The position numbers were made by a program, and so were the translations under genes. This document shows, one piece after another, positions 43,370 through 52,309 of a stretch of 64,000 nt of DNA; the first letter of the stretch is position 1, and each line of letters starts with the position of its first letter. The notes below the pieces were generated by a model. The model had not been told where the DNA came from and searched no databases. It worked only from the letters and a program-made list of their open reading frames with translations. This stretch comes from Blautia faecis (lineage in GTDB: Bacteria > Bacillota > Clostridia > Lachnospirales > Lachnospiraceae), in contig NZ_JAJCIA010000022.1 in the NCBI RefSeq assembly GCF_020554845.1, forward strand, positions 9,607-73,606, in the 5' to 3' direction.

Positions 43370-44323
43370 TTACTTGATTACCGCCGCACTTCTGCGGTCA
43401 AAAGAAATTGCTACTACTACCACAAGAAGAATTCCCTGTACCACCTGTTGTGTCAATCCGTCAATTCCCACAAGGGACATTCCACTCTTTAACAATGCCA
43501 TTGCCACACTTCCAATAATTGCTGCACGGAACTTTACATTCCAGCCGCCGGAGAGAGGCATTCCACCAAACAATACGGCCAGAAGTACATCAAACTCAAA
43601 TGCATTTCCAGTTTTCGATGAAGCTGTGCAGGCTCTTACCAAAGTAAAAAATCCAACCAGACCACAAATCAGACCAACTAGCATAAAGGAAAGCATCCTT
43701 GTTTTTTCCACATTAACTCCAGATTGTCTTGCCGCTTCCCTGGAAGCTCCAACCGCCCGGCAGTTCTTTCCGAATGCACATTTCTGAAACAATGTTCCTG
43801 ATACAACAAGAACAATTATCATTGTAAGAATCTTTACCCAGTCTTCATCAAACACTCGCATGGAAATCGGGATTCCCACGGAGCCATTAAGGAAATACGT
43901 TGTCAGTCCCCTGAAAATAAAGGAAATCGCCAATGTTCCAATGAAAGATTCCACTCTCAGATAAGCTGTGGCGAAACCGCTTAGCAGTCCGATTCCGGTT
44001 CCGGTAAGAAGTGCCACCGGTAAAATCAGTGCTGGGCTGATGGTTGCGGAAAAAGCTCCCATTGCTGCGGAAAATCCCACAATAGCTCCCACAGAAAGAT
44101 CCAGTTCACCAAGAGCCATAACAAAAGTATACATCATGGAACATAAGGCAATGCTGAAAAAGTTATTAAAAATGTTCATCAGGTTTCGCTGTCCCAAAAG
44201 TTTTCCGCCTGTCAGTATCTCAAATAATACAAGAACTAATATCAGACCCAGGAATGCGAAATTGTTTACCAACAATTCTTTTATGTTTGTTTTTGGAGTC
44301 TCTGACGCTTTGCTGTTTTCCAT
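43370..44323 (-). CDS. RbsC-like ABC permease, first subunit
   Basis: 317 residues, with ALGELDLSVGAIVGFSAAMGA and GGMPLSGGWNVKFRAAIIGS, standard CUT2 permease motifs. Start: ATG at 44323 with AAGGGG 8 bases upstream; a GTG at 44332 is also in frame. It begins 12 bases after the ATPase stop. Forms the channel with the second permease. Confidence 0.9.
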   Translation of the reverse strand: MENSKASETPKTNIKELLVNNFAFLGLILVLVLFEILTGGKLLGQRNLMNIFNNFFSIALCSMMYTFVMALGELDLSVGAIVGFSAAMGAFSATISPALILPVALLTGTGIGLLSGFATAYLRVESFIGTLAISFIFRGLTTYFLNGSVGIPISMRVFDEDWVKILTMIIVLVVSGTLFQKCAFGKNCRAVGASREAARQSGVNVEKTRMLSFMLVGLICGLVGFFTLVRACTASSKTGNAFEFDVLLAVLFGGMPLSGGWNVKFRAAIIGSVAMALLKSGMSLVGIDGLTQQVVQGILLVVVVAISFDRRSAAVIK

Positions 44324-44335
44324 CCTGCTCACCCC

Positions 44336-45838
44336 TTAAATCATTTTCTGTATTAACTTCGCTTCTGTCAGACCTTCATTTCGAAGAAATTCACCTGAAA
44401 CAGCTCCGTCTCTTAGAAGAACAATTCGGTCTGACATACCGATCAGCTCCTGCAGTTCCTCAGAAATCAGCAGAATCGATTTTCCTTCTTCCTTCATCTG
44501 CATAATCAGCTGATAAATTGCAGCTTTTGTTCCTACATCAATTCCTCTGGTCGGACAGTCAAGAATCATGATATCTGAACCTTTTCCCAGCCATTTCGCC
44601 AGAACTACTTTTTGTTTATTTCCACCGCTTAAGGTGTTGCAGAATACTTTTACAGAATCTGCTTTTACTTCCATTCTCTCTGACCACTTCTCTGCCAGCT
44701 GTTTCTGTTTTCTATCGGAAATCGGGCCAAAAGGTGTAAGGTCTTTCAGCGATGGAAGACAGATATTATCTGCAATACTACTGATAAGCATTAAAGATTC
44801 CTGATCTCTGTTCTTGGATACATAACCAATTCCATGTCTGACAGCCCAGGAAGCACTTTTTACAGGTTCTTTCTGATCTTTCAGGACTTCTCCGGTCTCC
44901 GGCTTCAAAAGTCCAAACAGAACCTTTCCTACATCGTGCATTCCACAATCGCTCAAACCTCCAACCCCAAGAATTTCTCCTTTATGTAACTGGATTGTCA
45001 GGTTTTGTACAGATCCTGCAATTACGTTTTTGGCTTCCAATACAACCTGTTTGCTTATCTCCACTCCTGTGTCATCTCTGTAATAATGTCCTGATAACTC
45101 TCTTCCGATAAGCAGCTGTCTGATTTTGTCTGCATTAAATTCTTCTTTCTGTAAATTTGCTATAAATAAGCCATCTCGCAATACAGTAAGAGAATCACAT
45201 TTATCCATGATTTCTTCAATATCATGGGAAATAAACAAAATAGCTTTTCCCTCGTCTCTTTTCTCTTTCATCAATTTGTAAAGCAGCTCACGTCCTGCAA
45301 CGGATAATGCAGTCGTTGTCTCATCAATGATCCAGATTTTCGGAGATGTATATAAGGCTCTTGCCAGTTCCACCAGCTTTCGGTCTTCGAAAGAAAGCTG
45401 ATCGATCAACATTTCCGGCTTAATATTATCTACGTAAATATTCTGAAGTGCCTTGGCAGCTTCCCGATTCATCTCTTTGACATTAAGTACGCCGCCTTTT
45501 GCAAACTTCTCTTCTTTACCAAAAAAGATATTTGCGGCTACTGATATTTTGGAAATTGTGCCCTGCTCCTGCACCACCATACTAACTCCGTGATTAATTG
45601 CATCCACGGTTCCTGTCGGTTCATATGGTTGTCCGTCCAGATACATTTTTCCACTGTCATATTTTTGAATTCCGGCTACAATTGATGAAAAAGTTGATTT
45701 TCCAGATCCGTTTTCACCAACCAGACCTCTGATTTCTCCGGCCTTTATGGTGATATCAAACTCTTTCAATGCATGTACTGTTCCAAATGATTTGCATATC
45801 TTTTCTGCCCGGAACAAATATTTTTCCTGCTCAGCCAT
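44336..45838 (-). CDS. RbsA-like ABC ATPase, two nucleotide-binding domains
   Basis: 500 residues. Walker A GENGSGKST at 41-49 and IWIIDETTTALS (Glu present) in the first half. The second half has the degenerate loop GGLSDCGMHDVGK and a good signature LSGGNKQKVVLAKW with DCPTRGIDVG. The Cys in place of the Walker B catalytic Glu (LDCPTRG) suggests the second site may be inactive. First gene of the importer operon. ATG chosen with GGGGTGAAGAC upstream. Confidence 0.9.
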   Translation of the reverse strand: MAEQEKYLFRAEKICKSFGTVHALKEFDITIKAGEIRGLVGENGSGKSTFSSIVAGIQKYDSGKMYLDGQPYEPTGTVDAINHGVSMVVQEQGTISKISVAANIFFGKEEKFAKGGVLNVKEMNREAAKALQNIYVDNIKPEMLIDQLSFEDRKLVELARALYTSPKIWIIDETTTALSVAGRELLYKLMKEKRDEGKAILFISHDIEEIMDKCDSLTVLRDGLFIANLQKEEFNADKIRQLLIGRELSGHYYRDDTGVEISKQVVLEAKNVIAGSVQNLTIQLHKGEILGVGGLSDCGMHDVGKVLFGLLKPETGEVLKDQKEPVKSASWAVRHGIGYVSKNRDQESLMLISSIADNICLPSLKDLTPFGPISDRKQKQLAEKWSERMEVKADSVKVFCNTLSGGNKQKVVLAKWLGKGSDIMILDCPTRGIDVGTKAAIYQLIMQMKEEGKSILLISEELQELIGMSDRIVLLRDGAVSGEFLRNEGLTEAKLIQKMI

Positions 45839-45891
45839 GTCTTCACCCCGCATATCTTGCAATTCTTTGTGTTCCCTTGATTTCTGGCATT

Positions 45892-45919
45892 ATTATAATC
45901 CGTAGTTTTTGTGCAATAA
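45892..45919 (-). promoter_or_regulatory. Candidate promoter of second importer operon
   Basis: TATAAT (45892-45897 on minus strand) with TTATTG 16 bases upstream. It is about 55 bases from the ATPase start and separate from the two-component operon, which ends at a terminator upstream. Confidence 0.5.
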
Positions 45920-46012
45920 AGATGATTTTTTTCATATTTTGTTAGATTTTCCGTCTTTTTTATTGTTTTTTATTCTATTTTTTCATTTTCATTTATTCTT
46001 TTGCACAAAAAA

Positions 46013-46061
46013 CGCTGTTGCACACAGCTTATTAACGCCATGTACAACAGCATCGTTTCTG
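46013..46061 (-). terminator. Intrinsic terminator of the two-component operon
   Basis: GCTGTTG pairs with CAACAGC around a 24 base loop; GTTTTTTGTGC follows on the minus strand, 30 bases after the kinase stop. Confidence 0.7.
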
Positions 46062-46088
46062 ATTTTCTCCAGCATTTTTAAACAGTCT

Positions 46089-47801
46089 TTAATTCTCACC
46101 AAACTCTATCAGAATCTTAGTTCCTTTTCCCATTTCACTTTCAATTTTCATGCAGTTCGTATTTCCATATAGATAATAAAGTCTTCCCCTTATATTTGAC
46201 AAGCCAATCTTCTTTCCCCTGTCCTCAGGATTAAATTTCATACTATTGATCTCATCCAGTTTTTCCGCATCCATTCCTCCTCCATTGTCTTCCACGGACA
46301 AAACAAGATTTTTCTCCTCATTCCTGAAAACGGTGATTATGATTTTGCCACAAAATTCTCCACTTTCCTCATCAATCAATCCATGGAACAAAGAGTTCTC
46401 CACCAACGGCTGAATCATATTCTTAGGAATCTGCTCTTCCATCAGTTCCGGCGCAATATCCCATTCTACTTCCAGATTCCCATCATACATAAATTTCTCT
46501 ATAACGATGTACTGATTTACGATTTTCATCTCGTTTGCAACGGAATCTGTAATCTGGATATCATTTACGCGCAGGCGGTCTTTCAGTATCGCAATCAACG
46601 CTGAATTTACTTTTACAATATCTTCGCAGCGTTTTTTTCGCGCAAGATAATTAATGCTGTTAATGGTATTGTAGATAAAATGAGGATCGATCTGGCTTAC
46701 CAGAAGGCTGAACCTGATTTGCTGCTCTTTTGCTTCTTTTTCCCCAATTACTTCTATGCTGTGTTTCAAATCATCAATCATTTTATTAAAAGAGGATTCC
46801 AGCTGACCAATCTCATCTTCCCTGTCAGACTCCACTTTGCAGTCCAGATTTCCTTTCGCCGCCATAAGCATGTGTTGAGACAGGACCAGAACAGGGTTTA
46901 TTAATGTATTTATATTTCTATAGTTCATAAACAATACCAGGAGCAGAAAAATAGCAAGAGTTCCAAAAAGACCTGCAATATATGGAAAAAGCACCATCCA
47001 AATAGATTCTTTATTCACAATAGAAACCACTTCGTACCCACAAGTAGCAGATTTGTCGTGGAAAACAATATCGCCAGTCAAAGCTTTCCGCTTATTTTTG
47101 CTGTCATTCTTCTTGTCGTCATTCTGCACCAACGCCTCCCGGGCGTCTACAATGTCTTCTTCCGAACCATATTCATAAAAAGTATTTCCTGTACTGTCAA
47201 CCAGATACCATGCATCCAGGCTGCTTCCCGCCAGGCCGCGTATGTCTTTCAAAGTATTATTCAGATTTACAAACATGATAATCGTGCACCACTGGTTATT
47301 CAGGTAATAGTTTCTGGCATATGCCACTGTGCAATAAGAATTGGAACCTACGGTAACCTGGTACACAGGAGAATAGGAACGACCGAAACCAGTGCTCATC
47401 ATATTAGAAAAATTCTCCGAATCCAGCACATTCAGATCTTCCTGAACAATATTGGTCAGCGAATCAATAGCAGGAGCATTTTGACCGATAATAGCTATTC
47501 CACGGATCATGCCCATATAACTTGTAAGATTGTTCAGTCTAACCGATGCCCTTGTCTTATTCTTCGTATCCGGATTTCTTAAATATGTCTGAATATCATT
47601 GTTCTGTTCCACAGTTGCTGCAACATTTTCCATGTAATTTTCTACAAGCGACAATGTATTTTCTACGTGCTGCAGCAAAGAAGCAGTGGTATTCTCAGAT
47701 ATCTGCACTTCATTTTCCTTAAATACAGGAAAGAAAAAGCCAAAGGAAATTCCGATGGCTATGATAAAAGAAATCAGTCCGCCAGTAAGTATACTCACCA
47801 T
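46089..47801 (-). CDS. YesM-type sensor histidine kinase
   Basis: About 570 residues. Membrane segments at about 8-28 and 270-296 frame an extracellular sensor domain, then HAMP (297-350), His_kinase domain with His at about residue 374 in IDPHFIYNTINS, and HATPase with VENSLFHG and DNGGGM. YesM/LytS kinases typically sense extracellular carbohydrates, sometimes through a binding protein. The start is unclear: the only ATG sits right at the first membrane segment with no ribosome site, and the frame extends upstream with a basic stretch (KCKTSFRKRL) that looks like a real N-terminus but has no start codon. Confidence 0.88.
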   Translation of the reverse strand: MVSILTGGLISFIIAIGISFGFFFPVFKENEVQISENTTASLLQHVENTLSLVENYMENVAATVEQNNDIQTYLRNPDTKNKTRASVRLNNLTSYMGMIRGIAIIGQNAPAIDSLTNIVQEDLNVLDSENFSNMMSTGFGRSYSPVYQVTVGSNSYCTVAYARNYYLNNQWCTIIMFVNLNNTLKDIRGLAGSSLDAWYLVDSTGNTFYEYGSEEDIVDAREALVQNDDKKNDSKNKRKALTGDIVFHDKSATCGYEVVSIVNKESIWMVLFPYIAGLFGTLAIFLLLVLFMNYRNINTLINPVLVLSQHMLMAAKGNLDCKVESDREDEIGQLESSFNKMIDDLKHSIEVIGEKEAKEQQIRFSLLVSQIDPHFIYNTINSINYLARKKRCEDIVKVNSALIAILKDRLRVNDIQITDSVANEMKIVNQYIVIEKFMYDGNLEVEWDIAPELMEEQIPKNMIQPLVENSLFHGLIDEESGEFCGKIIITVFRNEEKNLVLSVEDNGGGMDAEKLDEINSMKFNPEDRGKKIGLSNIRGRLYYLYGNTNCMKIESEMGKGTKILIEFGEN

Positions 47802-47829
47802 CAAACGTTTTCTGAAAGATGTTTTACAT

Positions 47830-49398
47830 TTATTTTTCGTTTTTTCTTCCCCCTTTTTTGGAATATTCCGTTGGGAACATACCGGTTTTTTTGTAAAAAG
47901 CCTGACTGAAATACTGGCTTGAATTGTAACCTACAGCAGAGCATATCTCATATATCTTATAGTTTCCATCTTCCATCATCTTCTTGGCAGCCTCAATTCT
48001 TATGTCTGTCAGATAGCTTTTCAAGGTGACACCAGTTTCCCTTTTGAACTCTCCACTCAGATATCCAGGGCTTAAGTGTACATAGGCAGCTACATCGTTA
48101 AGTGACAAATCTGGATTCCGGAAAGATCTGCAGATATATTCCACAGCATCGGAAATTACCCGGGAATAACCATTCACTTCTCTGGTCATATATTCATGGT
48201 AATGGTTCACCTGTTTTTCCAACCAGGCAGTAATTCTAGCTGCATCCAGCCATTCTTTCCAACAGGAAGCAATCCGGGGAACTTCTTTTCCAGTCTCTAT
48301 TTTTTCATAAGCATGTTTCAGTGCTGTATAACCAGCCTGCGCTGCGTTTATAAATTGCTCTACTCCGTCCGTTCTAGCAATGCTCAGAATTTCATGGAGC
48401 ATCTGAATACGAATCTGGGAATCCGGCTCTTTCAGCATATTCTCCATGGAAAGATTTTTCTTCGAGCTGACAACAATCTGCTCTTTTCCCAGTTCCTGTA
48501 CCTGAGAGCAGTCTAATTTACGGATTTCTCCCACTCCTTCCAGATACTTTTCCAGAAATACATTCTTGTTCTCGTCATAAAACCGCTTAAATTCATAAAG
48601 ACTGATTCTACCCTGCACAATATAAAGAGTAAAACTTGAGTTAGTCTCTTCCTGCAGTTTTTTCTGGAATTTACGAGCAAGCTTATATAATTCCTGCTCA
48701 TAGCTTCCATATGAGCTTTCCGTGGAACTCAGCGCGATTACCATCTTTCTGCCCGGTATCGCTGTAATCACATCCAAATCCCATCCAGTTATTTTCTCAT
48801 TTGTCAGAATTTCCACGAATTTTGAACGATGTACAACGATTTCTTCTGGAACGGCTTCCCCACTCAAACTTATCGGAAGATCCTGCTCCACCATGATAAT
48901 ATGTTCCGGTCTTTTTAAAATCTGTTCAATATCTGCACTTTCTGTCATTTCCTCAGACAGAAAAAATTGCTCCAACATTCTGTCTGTTATGTAGCGTTCC
49001 CGCTTTCCAGCTTTTATGATATTTGCTTTCAAACGATTCAAAAGCTCAGACAGTGAGTTCTCTGTAATCTCACTTTTTATTACATATTCAGTGATTCCAA
49101 GGCGAATAGCTGCTTTGGCATAACTGAAATCTTCGTATGCAGTCAGCAGGACAATGCTCACTTTTTCATCTGTTTTGCGTATTTCAGATATCATCTCTAT
49201 ACCATCCATAAAGGGCATGCGAATATCTGTAAAAATCACCTGTGGATGATATTCCCTGTATTTTCTTAACGCCTGCTTCCCATTAAAGGCTGTTGCAATT
49301 ATCTGGTAACCATATGCTTCCCAATCAATCATCGTACTCAGATCTTCCAGCATGAGTTTTTCATCATCTACAATCATTACTGATATCAGGTCTGTCAT
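47830..49398 (-). CDS. YesN-type response regulator with AraC DNA-binding domain
   Basis: 522 residues. Receiver domain 4-120 with Asp11/Asp12 and phospho-acceptor Asp58 in IFTDIRMP, a long middle region, and a C-terminal AraC domain with two HTH (NPDLSLNDVAAYVHLSPGYL and KIYEICSAVGYNSSQYFSQA). Partner of the kinase downstream. Expected to switch on the adjacent importer and nucleoside hydrolase operon when substrate is present. Shine-Dalgarno AGGGGAGAGAAAGT. Confidence 0.92.
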   Translation of the reverse strand: MTDLISVMIVDDEKLMLEDLSTMIDWEAYGYQIIATAFNGKQALRKYREYHPQVIFTDIRMPFMDGIEMISEIRKTDEKVSIVLLTAYEDFSYAKAAIRLGITEYVIKSEITENSLSELLNRLKANIIKAGKRERYITDRMLEQFFLSEEMTESADIEQILKRPEHIIMVEQDLPISLSGEAVPEEIVVHRSKFVEILTNEKITGWDLDVITAIPGRKMVIALSSTESSYGSYEQELYKLARKFQKKLQEETNSSFTLYIVQGRISLYEFKRFYDENKNVFLEKYLEGVGEIRKLDCSQVQELGKEQIVVSSKKNLSMENMLKEPDSQIRIQMLHEILSIARTDGVEQFINAAQAGYTALKHAYEKIETGKEVPRIASCWKEWLDAARITAWLEKQVNHYHEYMTREVNGYSRVISDAVEYICRSFRNPDLSLNDVAAYVHLSPGYLSGEFKRETGVTLKSYLTDIRIEAAKKMMEDGNYKIYEICSAVGYNSSQYFSQAFYKKTGMFPTEYSKKGGRKNEK

Positions 49399-49515
49399 AC
49401 TTTCTCTCCCCTCAATACATACATTATGTGTTTATATTATTAATTTACCAGATTATTGTCAACACGCAGCTTGCCACTCCTCAGCTATACAACACGCAGC
49501 AATTCATCCCCCGTT

Positions 49516-50166
49516 TTAAGATGATTTGCTTTCCAAAATCCGCAATTTCTTCCCATCCCGTTCTATAATCCCCTCATCTGCCAGGTTCTTCAGCTCCCGC
49601 ATCATGGCGCTGCGGTCTACACTGAGGTATTCAGCAAGAGTGGTGTAGGACATGGGCAAGATAACCGTTTTCGTCTGTTTTTCTGCAGCGATGGAATTTA
49701 AATAGGCCATGATCTTCTTTCGGGTGCTGTTTCTTGACAGCACATAAATCCGGCTGGCCTGCTGGCTGGCACGCAGGGCAATCATCTGAAGCAGGTTGCT
49801 TACCAGCTGGCTATGGAATTTACAGGCATTTTCGCAGCGTTTAATCACATGCTCATAGGCGATAAACAGCACTCTTGTTTCGGATTTTGCACAGACATAA
49901 TAGTGCTGGGATTCTTCAGATAAAAGGAATGGTTCGCCAAAAACACTATCCTTTTTCAGGTTATCTATCATATATTGATTTCCATCTTCATCAATGCAAT
50001 AAAGGACTGCCTGACCTTCCAGGATCAGACCTATTTTTTTCATGGAACTGGCATATTCCATCACAGTCTCATTATTCCGATAGACTGCTTCATGCATATC
50101 GAAACAGATGCGCATACGTTCCTGTTCTTCAGGAGTTATGTATGAAAAAAGTGTCACTGGTGTCAT
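49516..50166 (-). CDS. Crp/Fnr family transcriptional regulator
   Basis: 216 residues. Cyclic-nucleotide-binding beta-barrel (about 10-115) with VFGEPFLL in the phosphate-cassette position but without the RxS arginine-serine of cAMP binders, a long helix, and a Crp winged helix (PMSYTTLAEYLSVDRSAMMR, 158-177). No cysteine cluster for an Fe-S centre at the N-terminus, so the signal is unknown (redox, NO, heme or a metabolite). Divergent from the flavodiiron gene with 221 bases between; it likely activates it through the site at 50238-50253. Confidence 0.9.
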   Translation of the reverse strand: MTPVTLFSYITPEEQERMRICFDMHEAVYRNNETVMEYASSMKKIGLILEGQAVLYCIDEDGNQYMIDNLKKDSVFGEPFLLSEESQHYYVCAKSETRVLFIAYEHVIKRCENACKFHSQLVSNLLQMIALRASQQASRIYVLSRNSTRKKIMAYLNSIAAEKQTKTVILPMSYTTLAEYLSVDRSAMMRELKNLADEGIIERDGKKLRILESKSS

Positions 50167-50237
50167 TTCTACAATCCCTTTCTATAAATTTATCCAGAAC
50201 ATGTTCAAAAAATAATTTCTTATATCTTACACCATTT

Positions 50238-50253
50238 TGTTGTATTTGCAACA
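50238..50253. promoter_or_regulatory. Crp/Fnr-type binding site between regulator and flavodiiron gene
   Basis: TGTTG-N6-CAACA palindrome, the spacing used by CRP/FNR proteins. Its centre lies 41.5 bases before the predicted start of the flavodiiron transcript (class II position). It also overlaps a possible -35 (TTGCAA) of the regulator's own promoter on the other strand. Confidence 0.65.
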
Positions 50254-50274
50254 GATTTTATTTCAAAATTTGGT

Positions 50275-50280
50275 TATACT
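50275..50280 (+). promoter_or_regulatory. -10 box of the flavodiiron gene
   Basis: TATACT with no good -35 at 16-18 bases, which fits an activator-dependent promoter. The leader is about 100 bases. Confidence 0.55.
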
Positions 50281-50387
50281 AAGACCATGTTAAAGAAATA
50301 ACAAAGCAGTAAAAAATACATAGTTCCCGCAGAAATCACAAACAATTACACCAATAACAATATCTCATAAAAAGGAGACGAACCCCT

Positions 50388-52178
50388 ATGAAAATTACAG
50401 ACACCATCCGCTACGCAGGCGTAAACGACCATCAGATTGATCTTTTCGAAGGTCAGTACAAAGTACCGAACGGTATGACGTATAATTCCTATGTGATCCT
50501 GGATGAAAAAATCGCAGTCATGGATACTGTAGATGCAAATTTCACTCACGAATGGCTGGATAATCTGGACCGCATCCTGGAAGGCCGCAAGCCAGACTAC
50601 CTGATTGTACAGCATATGGAGCCGGACCACGCAGCAAATGTGGCAAACTTCCTGAAAGTTTATCCGGAAACCACCATCGTAGCCAACGCAAAAACCTTCA
50701 CTATGATCCAGAACTTCTTCGGTCTCGACCTGGAAGGACAGAAGCTGGAGGTTACAAATGGCGGCACCCTCAACCTTGGAAACCACAACCTGACCTTTGT
50801 TTTCGCTCCCATGGTGCACTGGCCAGAAGTTATGGTAACCTATGACAGCACCGATAAAGTACTTTTCTCCGCAGATGGCTTCGGAAAATTCGGCGCACTG
50901 GATGTAGAAGAAGATTGGGACGATGAAGCTCGCAGATACTTTATTGGCATCGTTGGAAAATACGGACCACAGGTTCAGAAATTACTGAAAGTTGCCGCAG
51001 GCCTGGATATCCAGATCATTTGCCCTCTTCACGGACCTGTTCTTACAGAAAACCTTGGACATTACATTGGTCTTTACGATACATGGTCCTCTTACACACC
51101 AGAGACAGAAGGAATTGTCATTGCCTACACATCTGTATACGGTCATACAAAAGCGGCTGTAGAGCTGCTGGCTGACAAGCTTCGCAGCAAGGGATGTCCC
51201 AAAGTTGTTGTATATGATCTTGCAAGAGATGACATGTCACAGGCTCTGTCCGACGCATTCCGCTACAGTAAGCTGGTTCTTGCTACCACAACCTATAATG
51301 CAAGCATTTATCCGTTCATGCACGACTATATCACCCGTCTGACCGAGCACAACTTCCAGAACCGCACCGTGGGCATCATCGAAAATGGTTCCTGGGCACC
51401 TCTGGCAGCAAAAATTATGAAAGAAATGCTTTCTGGCTGCAAGAAGATCAACTGGCTGGACACTACTGTAAAAGTGCTTTCCGCAGTAAACCAGGAAAAC
51501 AAGGATCAGCTGGAAGCTATGGCAAGCGAACTTTGCAAAGAATACATTGCCCAGAATGATGAGCTGGCAAACAAAAATGACATGACAGCCCTTTTCAGAA
51601 TCGGATACGGTCTTTATGTAGTTACCTCCAATGACGGCAAAAAAGACAACGGACTGATCGTCAACACTGTGACCCAGCTCACTGATACTCCAAACCGTAT
51701 TGCGGTAAATATCAATAAGGCAAATTACTCCCACCATGTGATCAAACAGACTGGAGTTCTCAACGTAAACTGCCTGTCTGTAGATGCACCGTTCTCTGTA
51801 TTCCAGCAGTTTGGTTTCCAGACCGGACGCAGCGTAGATAAATTTGCAGGTCAGAAGGTCTACCGTTCCGATAATGGACTGGTATTCCTGGACAAATATA
51901 TTAATGCATTTATGTCTCTGAAGGTTGAACAATATGTAGACCTTGGTACCCATGGAATGTTCATCTGCAGCGTCACCGAAGCCCGCGTCATGAACGATCT
52001 TGACACCATGACTTACACCTACTATCAGAAAAATGTAAAACCGAAGCCAGAAACCGATGGCAAAAAAGGCTTCGTCTGCAAAGTATGCGGCTACATCTAC
52101 GAAGGTGACGAGCTCCCGGATGACTTCATCTGCCCGCTGTGCAAACATGGAGCTGCAGATTTCGAGCCCATCGGATAA
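50388..52178 (+). CDS. Multidomain flavodiiron protein with flavin reductase and rubredoxin domains
   Basis: 596 residues. Metallo-beta-lactamase domain with the full diiron ligand set: His76-x-Glu78-x-Asp80-His81, His144, Asp163 and His215. Flavodoxin domain at about 243-385 (IAYTSVYGHTKAAVE), flavin-reductase-like FMN domain at about 395-540 (LIVNTVTQLTDTP), and C-terminal rubredoxin with CKVCG and CPLCK. It reduces O2 to water and/or NO to N2O in the cytoplasm, protecting the anaerobe; the extra domains supply electrons internally. Shine-Dalgarno AAGGAGACG. Next to a Crp/Fnr gene that likely controls it. Confidence 0.95.
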   Translation: MKITDTIRYAGVNDHQIDLFEGQYKVPNGMTYNSYVILDEKIAVMDTVDANFTHEWLDNLDRILEGRKPDYLIVQHMEPDHAANVANFLKVYPETTIVANAKTFTMIQNFFGLDLEGQKLEVTNGGTLNLGNHNLTFVFAPMVHWPEVMVTYDSTDKVLFSADGFGKFGALDVEEDWDDEARRYFIGIVGKYGPQVQKLLKVAAGLDIQIICPLHGPVLTENLGHYIGLYDTWSSYTPETEGIVIAYTSVYGHTKAAVELLADKLRSKGCPKVVVYDLARDDMSQALSDAFRYSKLVLATTTYNASIYPFMHDYITRLTEHNFQNRTVGIIENGSWAPLAAKIMKEMLSGCKKINWLDTTVKVLSAVNQENKDQLEAMASELCKEYIAQNDELANKNDMTALFRIGYGLYVVTSNDGKKDNGLIVNTVTQLTDTPNRIAVNINKANYSHHVIKQTGVLNVNCLSVDAPFSVFQQFGFQTGRSVDKFAGQKVYRSDNGLVFLDKYINAFMSLKVEQYVDLGTHGMFICSVTEARVMNDLDTMTYTYYQKNVKPKPETDGKKGFVCKVCGYIYEGDELPDDFICPLCKHGAADFEPIG

Positions 52179-52218
52179 AAAAACAACCAGATAAATTTTT
52201 CAAGGCAGCACCGAATCC

Positions 52219-52291
52219 AGAGCGTGTCTGAAAAAGGCTTTCTGCAAGATGTGCACCACAATTTGTGGGAATGATTTTTCAGACACACTCC
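52219..52291. mobile_element. MITE family B, 73 bp internally deleted copy
   Basis: AGAGCGTGTCTGAAAAAGGC at the left and TTTTTCAGACACACTC at the right. The same C-for-T change is present in both ends, a compensatory pair that keeps the stem. It lies between the convergent flavodiiron and U32 genes and may end both transcripts. Confidence 0.7.
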
Positions 52292-52309
52292 GGAGCCTGC
52301 GCTGCCTGA

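Noticed and set aside
49461..49500. Two direct copies of AACACGCAGC 30 bases apart after the Crp/Fnr gene
   Set aside because: Only two copies with no symmetry and no CRISPR or att structure; too little to interpret.
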